Positions 22,701 through 33,242 of a DNA stretch of 64,000 nucleotides are shown here, piece by piece (the stretch's first letter is position 1; each line of letters begins with the position of its first letter). The DNA lies in contig JALGPY010000006.1 in the NCBI GenBank assembly GCA_023055425.1, positions 89,935,935 through 89,999,934 on the forward strand. Reading direction: 5' to 3'. The notes beneath the pieces are model-generated. The model was not told the origin of the DNA. It ran no database searches and worked only from the letters and a program-made list of their open reading frames with translations. This stretch comes from Linanthus parryae. Its lineage: Eukaryota > Streptophyta > Magnoliopsida > Ericales > Polemoniaceae. A program made the translations under genes and the position numbers.

Positions 22701-25700
22701 TTAAGAACTAGAAAGTATTAAGAATAATTATAATATGGAAACTCCAAAATTTCAGGGTTGATTTAGATTCAACTTTTTGGAAGAAGGAAAAACAAAACAA
22801 AACAAAAAAAAGTCGGAGATATGATCTTGATTTTAAGATTTTTATTTATGGTATTGATATACCTGATGCTAGGAGTCTATTGCCTATAAATAGACCTTCC
22901 TTATCCCGTGGTAATTCAACTTTGATTGATGAAAAAAAAAACTACTTGAGTTATTGAGACTGTTGTCTGAATTTGAAGCGATTCATTTATCCATTGTTAC
23001 TCTGAGTTCTTGTGATTGCCGTCTGGCATCACCATGTGAGATTTTCCAAATGCTGGGTACTTCTTTAGAAATGAATCCACAAAAAATTATAACTTAATAA
23101 GCAATTAGTCTATGATATGTAGGTTGGTTATTAAAACATTGAAAAAACACATGTAAGTGGTACTCTAAACGCGGGGACGAATGTGTAGAAAAATGAATAA
23201 AGCGGTGCTATATAGCATCCCACTATGTATCCTACCCTAGAGAAATTTTCACTAAATGTGTAGTATTTAACATAGCATGTAAATGAAATGGGTACCTCAG
23301 ACATGATAACCCAAGGAATAGGCCCCATTCCAAGCGAAAATGCAATTATCATTCCCTGAAACAGAGAGCAGAAAAGAAAAATTAAGAGAATTATGAAATA
23401 ATAGGTTCGAAATATTATTCATATGAACAGATAAGGAGCATTTTCAGAATACATGGACATACCACAACACCAACTACTGATATGATACCCAAAATATTAT
23501 GAAGCGTAGAATCTTCTGCAACAAGATCCTGAATTGGAATGAAAAGGGAAGCAAAAGTTAAAAACACTTGTGATATGAAAGACAGAGAGAGAGTCTCAAA
23601 CATATCTAACAAGAGAAGGCATCCAATTAAAGCCTGTTGTTGCAACTACCTTAACATAGAATGAAACTGCAACAATTAGGAGACTGATGGCCATTCCTGA
23701 GGAGGAGATCTACATTGCGGAGGAATATCAGGCATGTCCATCAAATGTGACAACATATACACACAGACAATAAAAGCTAATGATTAGTGTTTGGGAAGTG
23801 GGAACTCACAATGAGAAGAATCCTTCGGCCTGTTCTGTCAACCAACCAAGTTGCTATTCCTGTTGCAATAACCTAAATAGCACATATAAGTTCTCTGATT
23901 AGTCAAGGGGTGTCAAAAAAATATCAAAATGAGCAAAACTAAAGAAGCATTTTGAGAAGACTACAACGACCGACCTGAACGGCACCAAGTGCGACTGTGG
24001 CAGCATTACTCGATGAAATCCCTGTTAAAATCAAATATCAATGTTTCAACATATCTTAAGAATGGTTCTTTATTGTCAAAATTAAGGATATACCAGTGGA
24101 CATTTAATGAACTTCACATAAATAGACAGAGGCAAGAACTTCTTAACATAAAAATAGCATATAATCATCGACTACCAGCAAGTTGGAGGTTATAAAGAAA
24201 TGAAAATTTCCTCCAAAAAAGCATAAAACTTGTTCAAACAAGACAACATTTGTAACAAATCGATATATTTGAACCCACTGGCACTTTTAGCAAGTTTCAC
24301 CACCCATGTAACTGTAAGAAGATTAAGATATCACCAAACAGAGAACAATGATTTCGGACTCGGGAATACCCATGGAGACCACATTCACGAAGTGAAAACT
24401 GTCCAACTCACCAGCACTAATAAAAATGTTGCTGGAATAAAAGAGAACCCCGTTAACCCCACTTGATTGTTGAAAGCAAAGCAAGCCGATTCCTACCTGC
24501 AGAATATTAAGTTGCAAACACCACTTAGTAGACCACTTCAAAGAGAGAAAAGGAATTTGTAAGAACAAGAGAACAAACTTAAAATACCATCAGAGGAAAC
24601 CAATATCTTCTTTGCTTCAGGTCTCCGAAACGCATTGCAGTTCTTCTAGTAGATGATGCTACAGATCGCTGTACAAGGTAAATGCATTCCATACTTTAGT
24701 GAATTTATGTATGGGTATTGGAGAAAAATTATTTTCAAACAGACAAACATCAAGCATTCCACCATTAAATTAGAGGAATAAGCATGCACATAAGTATTCT
24801 GTCTTACTATTCTTTTTTCATTTCAAAAGCATTACACATTCCAATTTCTATTAACGGGCGTGATTATCCAATTGTCATTACCTTGATTTCATTCACTTCA
24901 ATAGAGATGTCCGTATCAAAACCTCGCAAAACTTGCAAAGAAGCTTCAAATTCTTCAGTCATTCCCATTTTGGCCTAAGCCCAACAAAAAACCTTCATCA
25001 AATGACTAAAACTATATATTCAACTATGACAACCAAGATGAATAATATAATGAAGCTTACCAACCACCTAGGCGATTCCGGAATGAAAAAGAGACCAGGT
25101 ATCAATATTAGACATGGCAATGCTCCTGTCAGAAACACGTAACCCTTGTTAACATAGAGAATTCTGCATTTGAAATATTTAGTTCATCTTTTTTCTATGA
25201 CTAAAAGCTGAGAGTCAATATACTCAAAAAACCAGTATTGTTTATGAAAAAAAAAGCATTTTATGCTCAACAAGAATTTCCTTTTAAATAATAGGAGTTA
25301 AAGCTTAAAAGTACGTCACTGGAGACCCATAAATGGCTTATAAAGTACTGCAGGGCTATGAATGAATCATTCAGATACCTAGGGACAGCTGATGTGAAGT
25401 TATCTACTACAGATATTTATCTATGTAAGATCTAAAGGACCACCACTTGGGTGAAGCCTTTTTTCTTTCCAAAGTTGTCCATGAAGATAGTAAGTAATTA
25501 CACCTCAAAAGATCCGCGAATTTTCTTTCGAAAGTTGTCCATCACTGGAGAGCCTTAGTACCAAGCCACCAACTAAAGGCAGAACTAAGGAGCTTAATCC
25601 CCGAATTTTATTATGCAAATTCATAGCTTCCTTCATGGGGTGAAGCCTTTTTTCTTTCCAAAGTTGTCCATGCTGATAGTAAGTAATTACATCTCAAAAG

Positions 25701-28700
25701 ATCCGCGGCTTTTCTTTCGAAAGTTGTCCATCACTGGAGACCCTTAGTACCAAGCCACCAAGGCACCAACTAAAGGCAGAACTAAGGAGCTTAATCCCCG
25801 AATTTTATTATGCAAATTCATAGCTTCCTTCATGGGAAAAGCTGATTTGTTCCTCCTTAAGAGTGGTAAAAGTCGGACATATTAGAGAGTCTGATTAGAG
25901 CATTGATGAAGAAACAAATTATAAACAGCTTTATTATTAACTTTATTGAGACATGTAATTTAGAAAGAAACAACTAGAAAACCGCTGGATTTGGGAAGGG
26001 TTCTTTTCATATTTCAAAAGCAACTTGGACATTGCTCTTGTTGTCACAGACTCACAGTTTCTTTTGATCTTTCCTTGTATCTTCCTTAGCCTGCAGGTAC
26101 CCCACCTCAGAATGAAAAGAGAAACAAAATAGAAGGTTATCTGATGAAATGAAACCAACTTCGTACCTGTGAGCTACTATGTTTGTCCAAAAAAGTATTG
26201 TTTGAGGCTTGCGGGGTCCAAGTCAGTCTTGCGGATCAAGTTTAATCATGGTTAAATTGGAATTGTAACATATTTAAATGACATTCATGTTTGGTACTCT
26301 CTCCGTACCAAAATAATAGTATGGGTGGACTTTTCACAAATTCTAAGGAGATGATTTTGACTTCGTAATTTTACTATATTGTCCTTGTCATGTATGTAAC
26401 TTTTTCTTGATAAGTGAAGAACTATGAAAAAGATAGCGTATACAGGGAAGTAAAAGTAAAAGGTGGGTTACTTTTTTAAAGTATGATAATTATTTATGGA
26501 CTTTGCTTTTAAGAAAGTAGGAAAATATGAATCCGGTATTTAGTAATTTTACAACCTGCCTGCACAACCGAAATCATTGTAAACTTCAAATATTTCCTTC
26601 AAAGGTAAAAATGATTGATGTGATATTGGAAAGGTCTAACCCTGAGCCATCTTGATATTTGCAGTTTCAAAACCATAACCAGATCTTAAATTGGTCATTT
26701 CAAATAACCTGGTGATGCAGCAGCTAGAAGGAGGATTGGTCCAAAAAGGAAGTGTCTTTGGTAGTATTAATTTAGTTGTTAGGTTATAGTTCATAATTGG
26801 TAGTCGGTATTTTCGACAATTTAGTAAGGTCTTGGTCTAATCCTCTATCTATTTAGGCTTGTGATCTTTCCCAAGAAGACCTTGAATAATAGTATCAAAT
26901 TTCCATAAGTGTGAATTGTTAAGCTCTTGCGACAGTCTAAGTTTGAATCTTCGTCTCTAATTCTTGTCTCCTTCTTCTTAGCTACTATTCATGTAGTCCT
27001 CATAGATACCATTCACATGCACTTTTCACCAGCCCGAAACTATCCTCCTTATTAATTTCTAACACTGTTCCCTGTTTCCGGATCCTAAACTTATTTTACA
27101 TCAGTTTAGTATCAGAGCTATAATTCTTCACCCCCTTTCATTCAAGTGGTAACCACACAAAACTAAGTTCCTGGTTTGATCAGTGTTACCACAATTCACT
27201 CGTACCCCCGCGAATTGCGAATTGGATCACGCGTTCCGAAACGTGGAACACCAGCGATCCAGATCGCTTAATTTGGCGATCCCTATTTTTTCATTATTTT
27301 CACCTAAAGCATCTATGTAAAAGGGGGAATTTTGCTAAGTTACATCCATTTTTAGAGTATTGAGTTTTAAATATTTCTTATATTGAGCAGTTTTACACTT
27401 TATGATTTGCGATAAATGGTAAAACAGCTATAACGGTATCCAAAGAAGCCTACCCCTGGCGTACCGAATTCCATAGGGTATGGCGTTCCGCGATCCCGTT
27501 CCCGTTCCACGAATCGGAACGATCCGCGTTCCAGGTTACTTAGGTTTGATGCCTTCTAAATAGATCATGAGCTCCTAAACAATCTCGAGGCTAACAACTC
27601 AGCTCCGGTAGACTCTCCGTATGATTACTCCAGATTCAGCTCCAATAGAGCCACCAGCACTCACTAATCAACACGGAGCTCTAGGGAAACGTCCTTCCCA
27701 ACAAGTACCATGCCGCTTGCCTAAATCTCACCATTTGGGTGATGTTGACACAAGTGTTAAGCACCTAACCGATGAGCGAAACCTATTCTTTGCGGAGACC
27801 AAATTAAAAGGGACTGCAGGAATTAAGTACAGTGGGAAATTTTATAGCCTGACCACGAGATCAGATTTTCTACCGAATGAAGACTAGGATGATTTCCACG
27901 TACCAGCAAGGACTAAACTCACGACTTCCAAATTTCAGGTGAGTTTACACCATGAGAATGTGATTCAAGTTGCTTACCAAATGGAGGAAGAACTGCAAAA
28001 GAAGGCTGCCTTGAAAGCATCTGAAATTTCTCAAAGTGAAAGGACAAGTGCAGACACAAATGGAGATAATTTTATTGAGGACAGAGGGAAATTCTTCTGT
28101 TTCTAATAGGCATCCTGTTCTACTGTTTCATCTACAACAAAGAGAACCCCAACCCGAAATGTCAATGTTGTACTTGTCACGGGTATGGCCATTTATTCTT
28201 CCCAATGTCCAACCAAGGTTGTTATGGTTGACAAGGAAACTCGAAAAGAGTACGATGATGAGTCATGTCAGATTTAGATGAATTGGTGGGTGTTATTCAT
28301 CATCTTATGATAAACATGTTAGCCAAAACGAGGACGACGACTATCACAGAGTCTACCAAACCAGGGTCAATTGCAAAGGAAGATTATGTTCTCTCGTGAT
28401 TGTTACAGGAATTTGCACTAAGTTAGTATCAAAGGATGTTGATAATAAAACCATAGCCTTGAAGGTTCAGCCCAATTCGGAGCCATATCAAGTTGCTTGG
28501 ATAGCTAATCCTATGTTTAAATGAGATGAGCAAGATCTAGTAAGAATGACGTTTGCTATTGGAAGCATGAAGAAGACTGTTATGTGTGACGTTTTCTGCT
28601 CAAGCTTTGCCATAAACTCTTGGAAGTACTTGGATTTGAAATCATGATGCACAGCAAGTTTTGCCGTCCAATTACTTACTCAATTGCCAATATAATGAAA

Positions 28701-31700
28701 TCTACTTACTTGGGCCAAAGATATCATATTGTGAAATTAAAGAAGATTTTGTTCCTCATTCAGCAAGTTAATGCAAGTGTTGGAATTCTCAGGTAGCTCC
28801 TAACTTGACAGGGTAAATTTTCTTTTCAGATGAGAGTGATGCAGCAACTAGAAGGACCTTTTAGTGAAAAGGAAGTGTACTCGGTAGTATTGATTTAGTA
28901 GTTTACGTGATAGTTTATAATTTAGTAGCAAGGGTATTTTTTATATGTATGGTCTCATTTAATTCTCTATAAATTGAGGCTTGTTATCTATTACGCGAAG
29001 ACGTTTTTTTATAGGTATCTATTACACGAAGAAGTTGAATAATCAATTTCCTTGTTTGAAATTCCTAGCACTTGCGAGAGTCAAAGTGTGATTCTTCTCT
29101 TCTTGTGTCATTCATCTTAGCAACTATTCATATACTCACAGTTCCTATTGATTTCAAACCATATTCCCTGTTTACAGATCCTAAACATAAACATGTTCTC
29201 TATCAACTGGCCTTCCGTGCAGGAGAATGGACATCATTATTGCAGTGGTCAAAAGATGGTTCTTGCCTAAACATGCGGAGGCTCTAGCTAGGTCAGAACA
29301 ATCCCAGCATCGCCTTTATTGGGCCCAGGCAGGAAATAGCGCTCGAAATGGCCGAGGAACCCCCAAAAAGTTGCACGACCCTAGCCTGGGGCTAGTGGCA
29401 AGATGCACGACATGGCTGGGGGGGGGGGGGGAGCATTTTGGGCGACCCCTAAAGACCTGTCCGCCAAGATATCCGGAGCAAATAAAATTTTAACGACCTT
29501 GAGCGATTCATGCGCCACCACCTATGCCTTACTTCTTAACCACTTTTATTTTTGTCAGGTGTGATTGCAGGCTTTACCACATTCTTGGAAAACTAGAAAT
29601 GTATACCGCGCTCAGAGCAAGTGACTTGTGAATTCAGCCACCACAGTATGTAATATGAACCAATTATCTAAGCTATTTACGCTGACATCATAACAATTAC
29701 ACTATACACTACAACAACAAAATTGTCTTTCGGATCGTTGGATGGGTTCTTTTCCAACAGTCGTATCATCTTCCCTTTAAACAAATGCATGGTCAAATTT
29801 ATGGAGGACACACTCCTCATTCAATCTCATCCTCATTTTGCACCACTTCCTTTTATTGTGTCTCGTCCTCATTTCTCTCCCCACTATTTTTCTAATTCTT
29901 TTTTTAAAAATAGCATCTACTATTGTTATCATGACTCTTGGAAGTAGTGGCTTTAACCACCCACAAACTAATTATCAAATAAATAGATATATTGGTTCTC
30001 CTCAGTGAATATGGATCAAAAGGGAAAATAACTTTTGTGGAAGGTAGTATGAATTTAGGACAATTATACTTTGAAGGCATGATTTAATCTTTATTTACTC
30101 TAACATTTATTGAGAAAATGTGGAACATGGTTTACTTAATGGAACTAAAAGCGTCAGGCATATAGCCTGCCCCGAGTATTGGAAGAAAATGTCATGTTGA
30201 CAAGGACAAAAATAGACTCTATTAACTGCAGCAGGCCTTTAGGGGGCAAGACGGAGGGAATAAAGTAAAGATGTCTACCAAGCACCAACAGAAATGAAAA
30301 TATGCATGTCAAGATCATACAAGTTACCAAATAACTTAATGAGATGTATCAGGTACTTAAGAGGGTTACCAAGGACTGCAAGTACTCTCCAACTAACAAA
30401 AAGCCCCAGTAAATAAGCCAGCATTATGCCGATTGTGACAGAGAGCTGAAAAGGAAAAATAATGAAAATTAGATAGAAAAAAGATACAATTTAGTACATG
30501 GTTAGCAGAATTTAAGGGTGCAACGAGTTTAATAACAGCATCGAAGTCCAGAAAATACAGAGAGCCAGCAAGGAAGCTAACCTGATTCACCGAACCCAAT
30601 CCTCCTCTCATGTTCTGAGGTGCTATCTCAGCTATATAAACAGGAACCTAAAGTCAAACAGAAGATGAATTATACAACTTTCAAAAGTTACTTTACATGA
30701 TGCCGAACAAAAACAACTACAAGGTTAGCACTTACTGTGTAAGAAATAATTCCGACGCCAAACCCCTCCAACAATCTTCCCATGTAAAGGAAAGAAGTAT
30801 CCTAGTGAAACAACAAGCATGACTGTAAGTGGATTTTCATGTAAGCATCGTATTATAACACAACTTGCAGAACTTGGGGCTACTGAACCCTCAGAACTTA
30901 CCTTTGCAAACGAAATGGCAAGCCAGCCAATAATGTTCGGGATTGCTGCAATCATTAACGACTGCATATGAACATATAAAAGCAAGAATTACTTCCCAAT
31001 TCATATAAAACCAACTCAATCTAAGGAAAGAGTTCGTCAATTCAGGTACGAGCTGTTTGTAATCATACCCCTTTGCGCCCCATGTACTCAGCAATTTGAC
31101 CACTAGCAATTGCCCCAACCATCGCGCCCACGTTGGACAAAGAACCAAATAATGAAAACTGGAGCAAAAAAACTAAGGTTAGCAATCACTGTGGAACAAA
31201 ACACATACACATACAAAATCTGCAGCTAGGGTGGTAGCTCAAGTGGTAGAGCGTTGGAAGCCCCTGCATGAAGTCTCGGGTTCAAACCCCGTTGACTACA
31301 CGACAGAAAACAATTTCTCAAGAGAAAACACATACCACTCCGCCCCAGTTGAAATGCACCATTTGGACTTTTTTCACCCGTAACTGGATCATTTTGACCC
31401 GGTAATTTGGATCGCAAAATGATACAATTTTTTTATAATTTTTTTTATTGTCTCGTAGAATAAGAGAATTCTACAACACTTCGAAAAAATTATCTAAAAG
31501 TTGCCAAGTTTTGTTATCCAAATTACCGGGTTAAAAGTGACCCAGTGAATAGTGGCAAAAGTTCAAATGGTGCAAAAGAGATGGGACGGAGTGGTACAAA
31601 ATCTGAGTACAAAATCAAACCTCTGAAACTGTAAGTCCAAGATCATTGCTTATCGCAATCTGGGTCGGTGAACTATAACCACCCTGAAATCAGAACATAT

Positions 31701-32010
31701 AAAAACCAACCAATTAGCCCAAAAACTTAATACCCCCAAAAAGATTGTCCTCTTGGGTAAAATCTGAAATTGATTAAACTGTTCCATTGAGACTAGACAC
31801 GAGTGAGAGAGAGCTTACGGTGAAGCCGAACTGGATAGGACCCAAGGCGACGATGAGAACACAGGCGAGAACAGAGATGGAGCTGTCACGAATGGCCTGA
31901 GACGATCCCATCATGCTGGACTGCCTCGAACCCATTCGGTACCAACTTCCAGTGTGGAGAAACGGCTTCTTCAGATCCCTCCCATCGTCACTCTCCTCCA
32001 CGAAACTCAT
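16766..32010 (-). CDS. ERD6L: ERD6-like monosaccharide transporter, 18 exons
   Basis: Coding exons, high to low: 32010-31819, 31683-31621, 31158-31069, 30961-30902, 30801-30736, 30647-30582, 30445-30370, 25125-25061, 24974-24882, 24668-24588, 24496-24412, 24021-23975, 23872-23810, 23709-23650, 23528-23463, 23355-23296, 17256-17142, 16878-16766. All introns are GT...AG and phases close. The product is 486 residues, near the 487 of Arabidopsis ERD6-like 6, whose N-terminus it closely resembles ([20 protein letters not shown]). It is a major-facilitator sugar porter, expected to have 12 membrane segments and to export hexoses from the vacuole by H+ symport in this subfamily. Motifs: EYMGRKG between TM2 and TM3, PESPRWL before the central loop, [14 protein letters not shown] in TM7, DRTGRR, and PETKGRT near the C-terminus. 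No stop or frameshift was found. Introns 7 (5.2 kb) and 16 (6.0 kb) are swollen by transposons. Confidence 0.95.
17537..18882. mobile_element. Mutator-like non-autonomous element in intron 16
   Basis: About 1346 bp with long inverted termini: GGCAAAAGTTCGATTTACTC on the left matches GGCAAAGTTCAATTTACTCC on the right (minus strand), continuing with AAATCAAAATCAAC and AACAACC blocks for over 100 bp. Flanks TGTGTATTA and TATATATTA are an imperfect 9-bp target duplication (7 of 9). Long TIRs with a 9-bp duplication fit TIR-MULEs. The interior is less AT-rich than its surroundings, with a minus frame at 18137-17820, and may be captured host DNA. No transposase is present. Confidence 0.65.
18883..20545. 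other. Intron 16, nothing recognised
   Basis: AT-rich intronic DNA. A terminus-like phrase TATCCAAACAGGGCC (about 19792) resembles DNA-transposon MITE ends, but no partner end was found. Confidence 0.45.
20546..21405 (+). pseudogene. Copia RT C-terminus and RNase H remnant in intron 16
   Basis: The frame from 20546 gives [35 protein letters not shown] and [16 protein letters not shown], the end of a Copia RT. The following bases, in shifted frames, give [21 protein letters not shown] and [15 protein letters not shown] of RNase H. Several stops and frameshifts are present. It is in the opposite direction to the host gene. A purine-rich GAGGAGGAGTG (about 21404) and an LTR start follow. Confidence 0.85.
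21414..21545 (+). repeat. Truncated 3' LTR of the intron 16 Copia remnant
   Basis: Starts immediately after the purine-rich tract that follows the RNase H remnant, contains a TATATAAGTATGAG TATA-like stretch (about 21482), and stops near AACAATAAACAAGG. The right end is not defined. Confidence 0.5.
21946..22539 (+). other. Unassigned 197-codon open frame in intron 16
   Basis: An uninterrupted plus-strand frame of 197 codons, rich in aromatic residues, with no motif I recognise. It lies antisense to the transporter in intronic DNA between a Copia remnant and exon 16. Length alone makes it worth a search, but it may be chance or a degenerate transposon or host fragment. Confidence 0.2.
25451..25836. 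repeat. 189-bp tandem duplication in intron 7
   Basis: Two adjacent copies (25451-25639 and 25640-25836) share GTGAAGCCTTTTTTCTTTCC, AAAGTTGTCCAT, GATCCGCG and TTCATAGCTTCCTTCATGGG. The second has a 9-base insertion at CCAAGGCAC. The sequence is otherwise unremarkable. Confidence 0.93.
27181..27542. mobile_element. hAT-type MITE nested in the Gypsy remnant
   Basis: A 362-bp insert is flanked by a perfect 8-bp duplication GGTTTGAT (27173-27180 and 27543-27550). It starts CAGTGTTACC and its right end (minus) reads TAAGTAACC, a degraded partner. Internal inverted words GTTCCGAAACGTGGAAC and GTTCCACGAATCGGAAC support a foldback structure. No coding capacity. Confidence 0.72.
27560..28650 (+). 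pseudogene. Gypsy gag zinc-knuckle and protease remnant
   Basis: A segment near 28157-28215 reads [15 protein letters not shown], a degraded gag CCHC knuckle (C-x2-C...GH). Later bases (about 28395-28600) give [27 protein letters not shown] and [14 protein letters not shown]. These align with the plant Gypsy protease region, where DSG/S is followed by a P-Y-x-V-x-W phrase. The catalytic DSG appears lost. Multiple stops are present. Confidence 0.6.
29193..30369. other. Intron 7 remainder
   Basis: Contains a G-run of about 14 (near 29419) inside a GC-richer stretch at about 29310-29500, then AT-rich DNA. No gene or repeat identified. Confidence 0.5.
31222..31334 (+). repeat. tRNA-derived SINE-like sequence in intron 2
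   Basis: An A-box-like TAGCTCAAGTGG (31235-31246) and a B-box GGTTCAAACCC (31279-31289) have tRNA-like spacing. A D-stem GCTC/GAGC and a T-stem CGGG/CCCG are visible, but the anticodon arm does not fold. This is the usual look of a plant SINE head rather than a working tRNA gene. The element ends where a MITE begins. Confidence 0.6.
31335..31594. mobile_element. Stowaway-like MITE in intron 2
   Basis: A 260-bp foldback element: left CCACTCCGCCCCAGTTG and right (minus) CCACTCCGTCCCATCTC. The inverted match continues through GCACCATTTGGACTTTT and ACCCG/GGGT words. TA dinucleotides flank both sides (31333-31334 and 31595-31596). The CTCCGTCCC core and TA duplication are Stowaway (Tc1/mariner-type) features. 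Confidence 0.82.
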
Positions 32011-32175
32011 CTCTCTCTAGGATGATCGGTCGATGAGGGAGAGAGAGAGAGAGAGAGATACAGAGAGAGAGAGTTGAAATGGTGAGGAGGCGGGAGGGAA
32101 GGTAGGCGTGATTGGCCAGTGAGGATCAGCATTACTATATTTGAGTTCTGACCACAAAGACAGCCAATGAAAGAC
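32011..32175 (-). promoter_or_regulatory. 5' leader and putative core promoter of the transporter
   Basis: Upstream of the ATG at 32010, minus-strand (CT)n tracts (32073-32037) form a pyrimidine-rich leader typical of plant genes. A weak TATA-like CAAATATAGTAA lies at about 32143-32132 and GGCCAATCACG (CCAAT-like) at about 32117-32107. Placement is by position and composition only. Confidence 0.4.
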
Positions 32176-33235
32176 TGATGGTTGAGGTGGCTTCTGGGTT
32201 TTGTTCTTTGGCTGTTTTGATAGCTGCTCCTTTTGAAATATTATTTTTTTATTTGGGAAAATGAAATAGAGTTAGACTTGACTACGGAAAAATGAAAAGG
32301 ACAAGTACTGCTCCTACTTTATGCAACAATCACAATTATTTCTGGATAATTCTAATCTTTTCTTCTGAGCAAAATTTCTGGATAATCTTTGTTAACCATG
32401 TGTACTGCTCCTACTTTATGCGACTATCACAATTATTTCTGGATCATCTTTGTTAAACAATGTGTACTACTACTGACAAGTTAGGGAGTTGTCGAAAACA
32501 CAACAATTTCCCCTAAAAAATAACAAGAATTATGGAGTATTCTTGAAAACAAAATTTTATTTCTCAAAAAAAAAATTGTGTCCTTGAGAAATTTATCATA
32601 ATTGTAAATATTGAAGTTTATCAAAGCTATGATTATAACTTTCCCCACCGTAATAAACCAATTGTTCATGTTAAAAAAAGTTATATGCATTCTCTAGAGA
32701 GAGAATACTCCTTGTGAGTTTAACCGGTCTTGCTCCGGCAAAGTTTCATCGGCCTCTTCCTCCTCAACCCTCTCTTCTACCGCTCCTTCAAATCTAGTCT
32801 CTGCGGTCACCGCTGGAATTGTTGACGGGCTCCCCGCCGCTCCAACAGGCGGCGGTGATTCCCCCTTGCTCCTTGTACTTCTATTTTCTTGTCTCTCTTT
32901 TTCACATTTTGGCACCAAGCTTCGTGTGAGGGCATTCTTTGGAGGGCTGCGATGTTTCTCCGAAGTTTGTGGTGTTGGAACATGCGATTTGTGCGGCTGT
33001 TTTTCAAGAGCCACCATGACCCTTCACCATCTTCTCCATCTTCTTCGGTCTGCTCGTTGTGCCCCTTCACCATATTATCCGACACATATCTATTTGTGGG
33101 TGTTGTTTCTTAGGGTTTTTCTTTTAGATCTTTTTTTTATGTATCTTCATGGCGTCCAACCCCAGATGAAAATGGTTGTGTTGACATGTTCGAGGGCGAT
33201 GTTATGGAGTCGACCTATTCAAGAACGAATTTTGC
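32176..33235. other. Upstream intergenic DNA with an unassigned minus frame
   Basis: Mostly AT-rich. A GC-richer block (33085-32694, minus) holds overlapping open frames rich in Lys, Glu and Pro, preceded at about 33117-33107 by an AACCCTA phrase like the one before the Sirevirus extra ORFs. No domain was recognised. It could be a retroelement ORF fragment or the start of a host gene. Confidence 0.35.
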
Positions 33236-33242
33236 AATAGTT

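Larger units (their letters stand above)
26713..29192 (+). mobile_element. Decayed Ty3/Gypsy element in intron 7
   Basis: Two LTRs (26713-27100 and 28837-29192) start TGATGCAGCAGCTAGAAGGA or TGATGCAGCAACTAGAAGGA and end near GATCCTAAAC. A primer-binding-like TTTAGTATCAGAGC (27105-27118) follows the first. Between them lie gag and protease remnants (about 27560-28650) and a nested MITE. RT, RNase H and integrase are missing, so the internal region is heavily deleted. No target duplication was found. The orientation is opposite to the transporter. Confidence 0.75.

Noticed and set aside
26299..26530. CTCTCTCCGTACC start like a Stowaway end
   Set aside because: No inverted partner or TA-flanked right end was found.
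31222..31300. Possible tRNA gene
   Set aside because: D and T arms are present but the anticodon arm and acceptor stem do not fold; a SINE head fits better.
32694..33085. Host gene starting upstream of the transporter
   Set aside because: Overlapping Lys/Glu-rich frames have no recognised domain or splice structure; left as unassigned.
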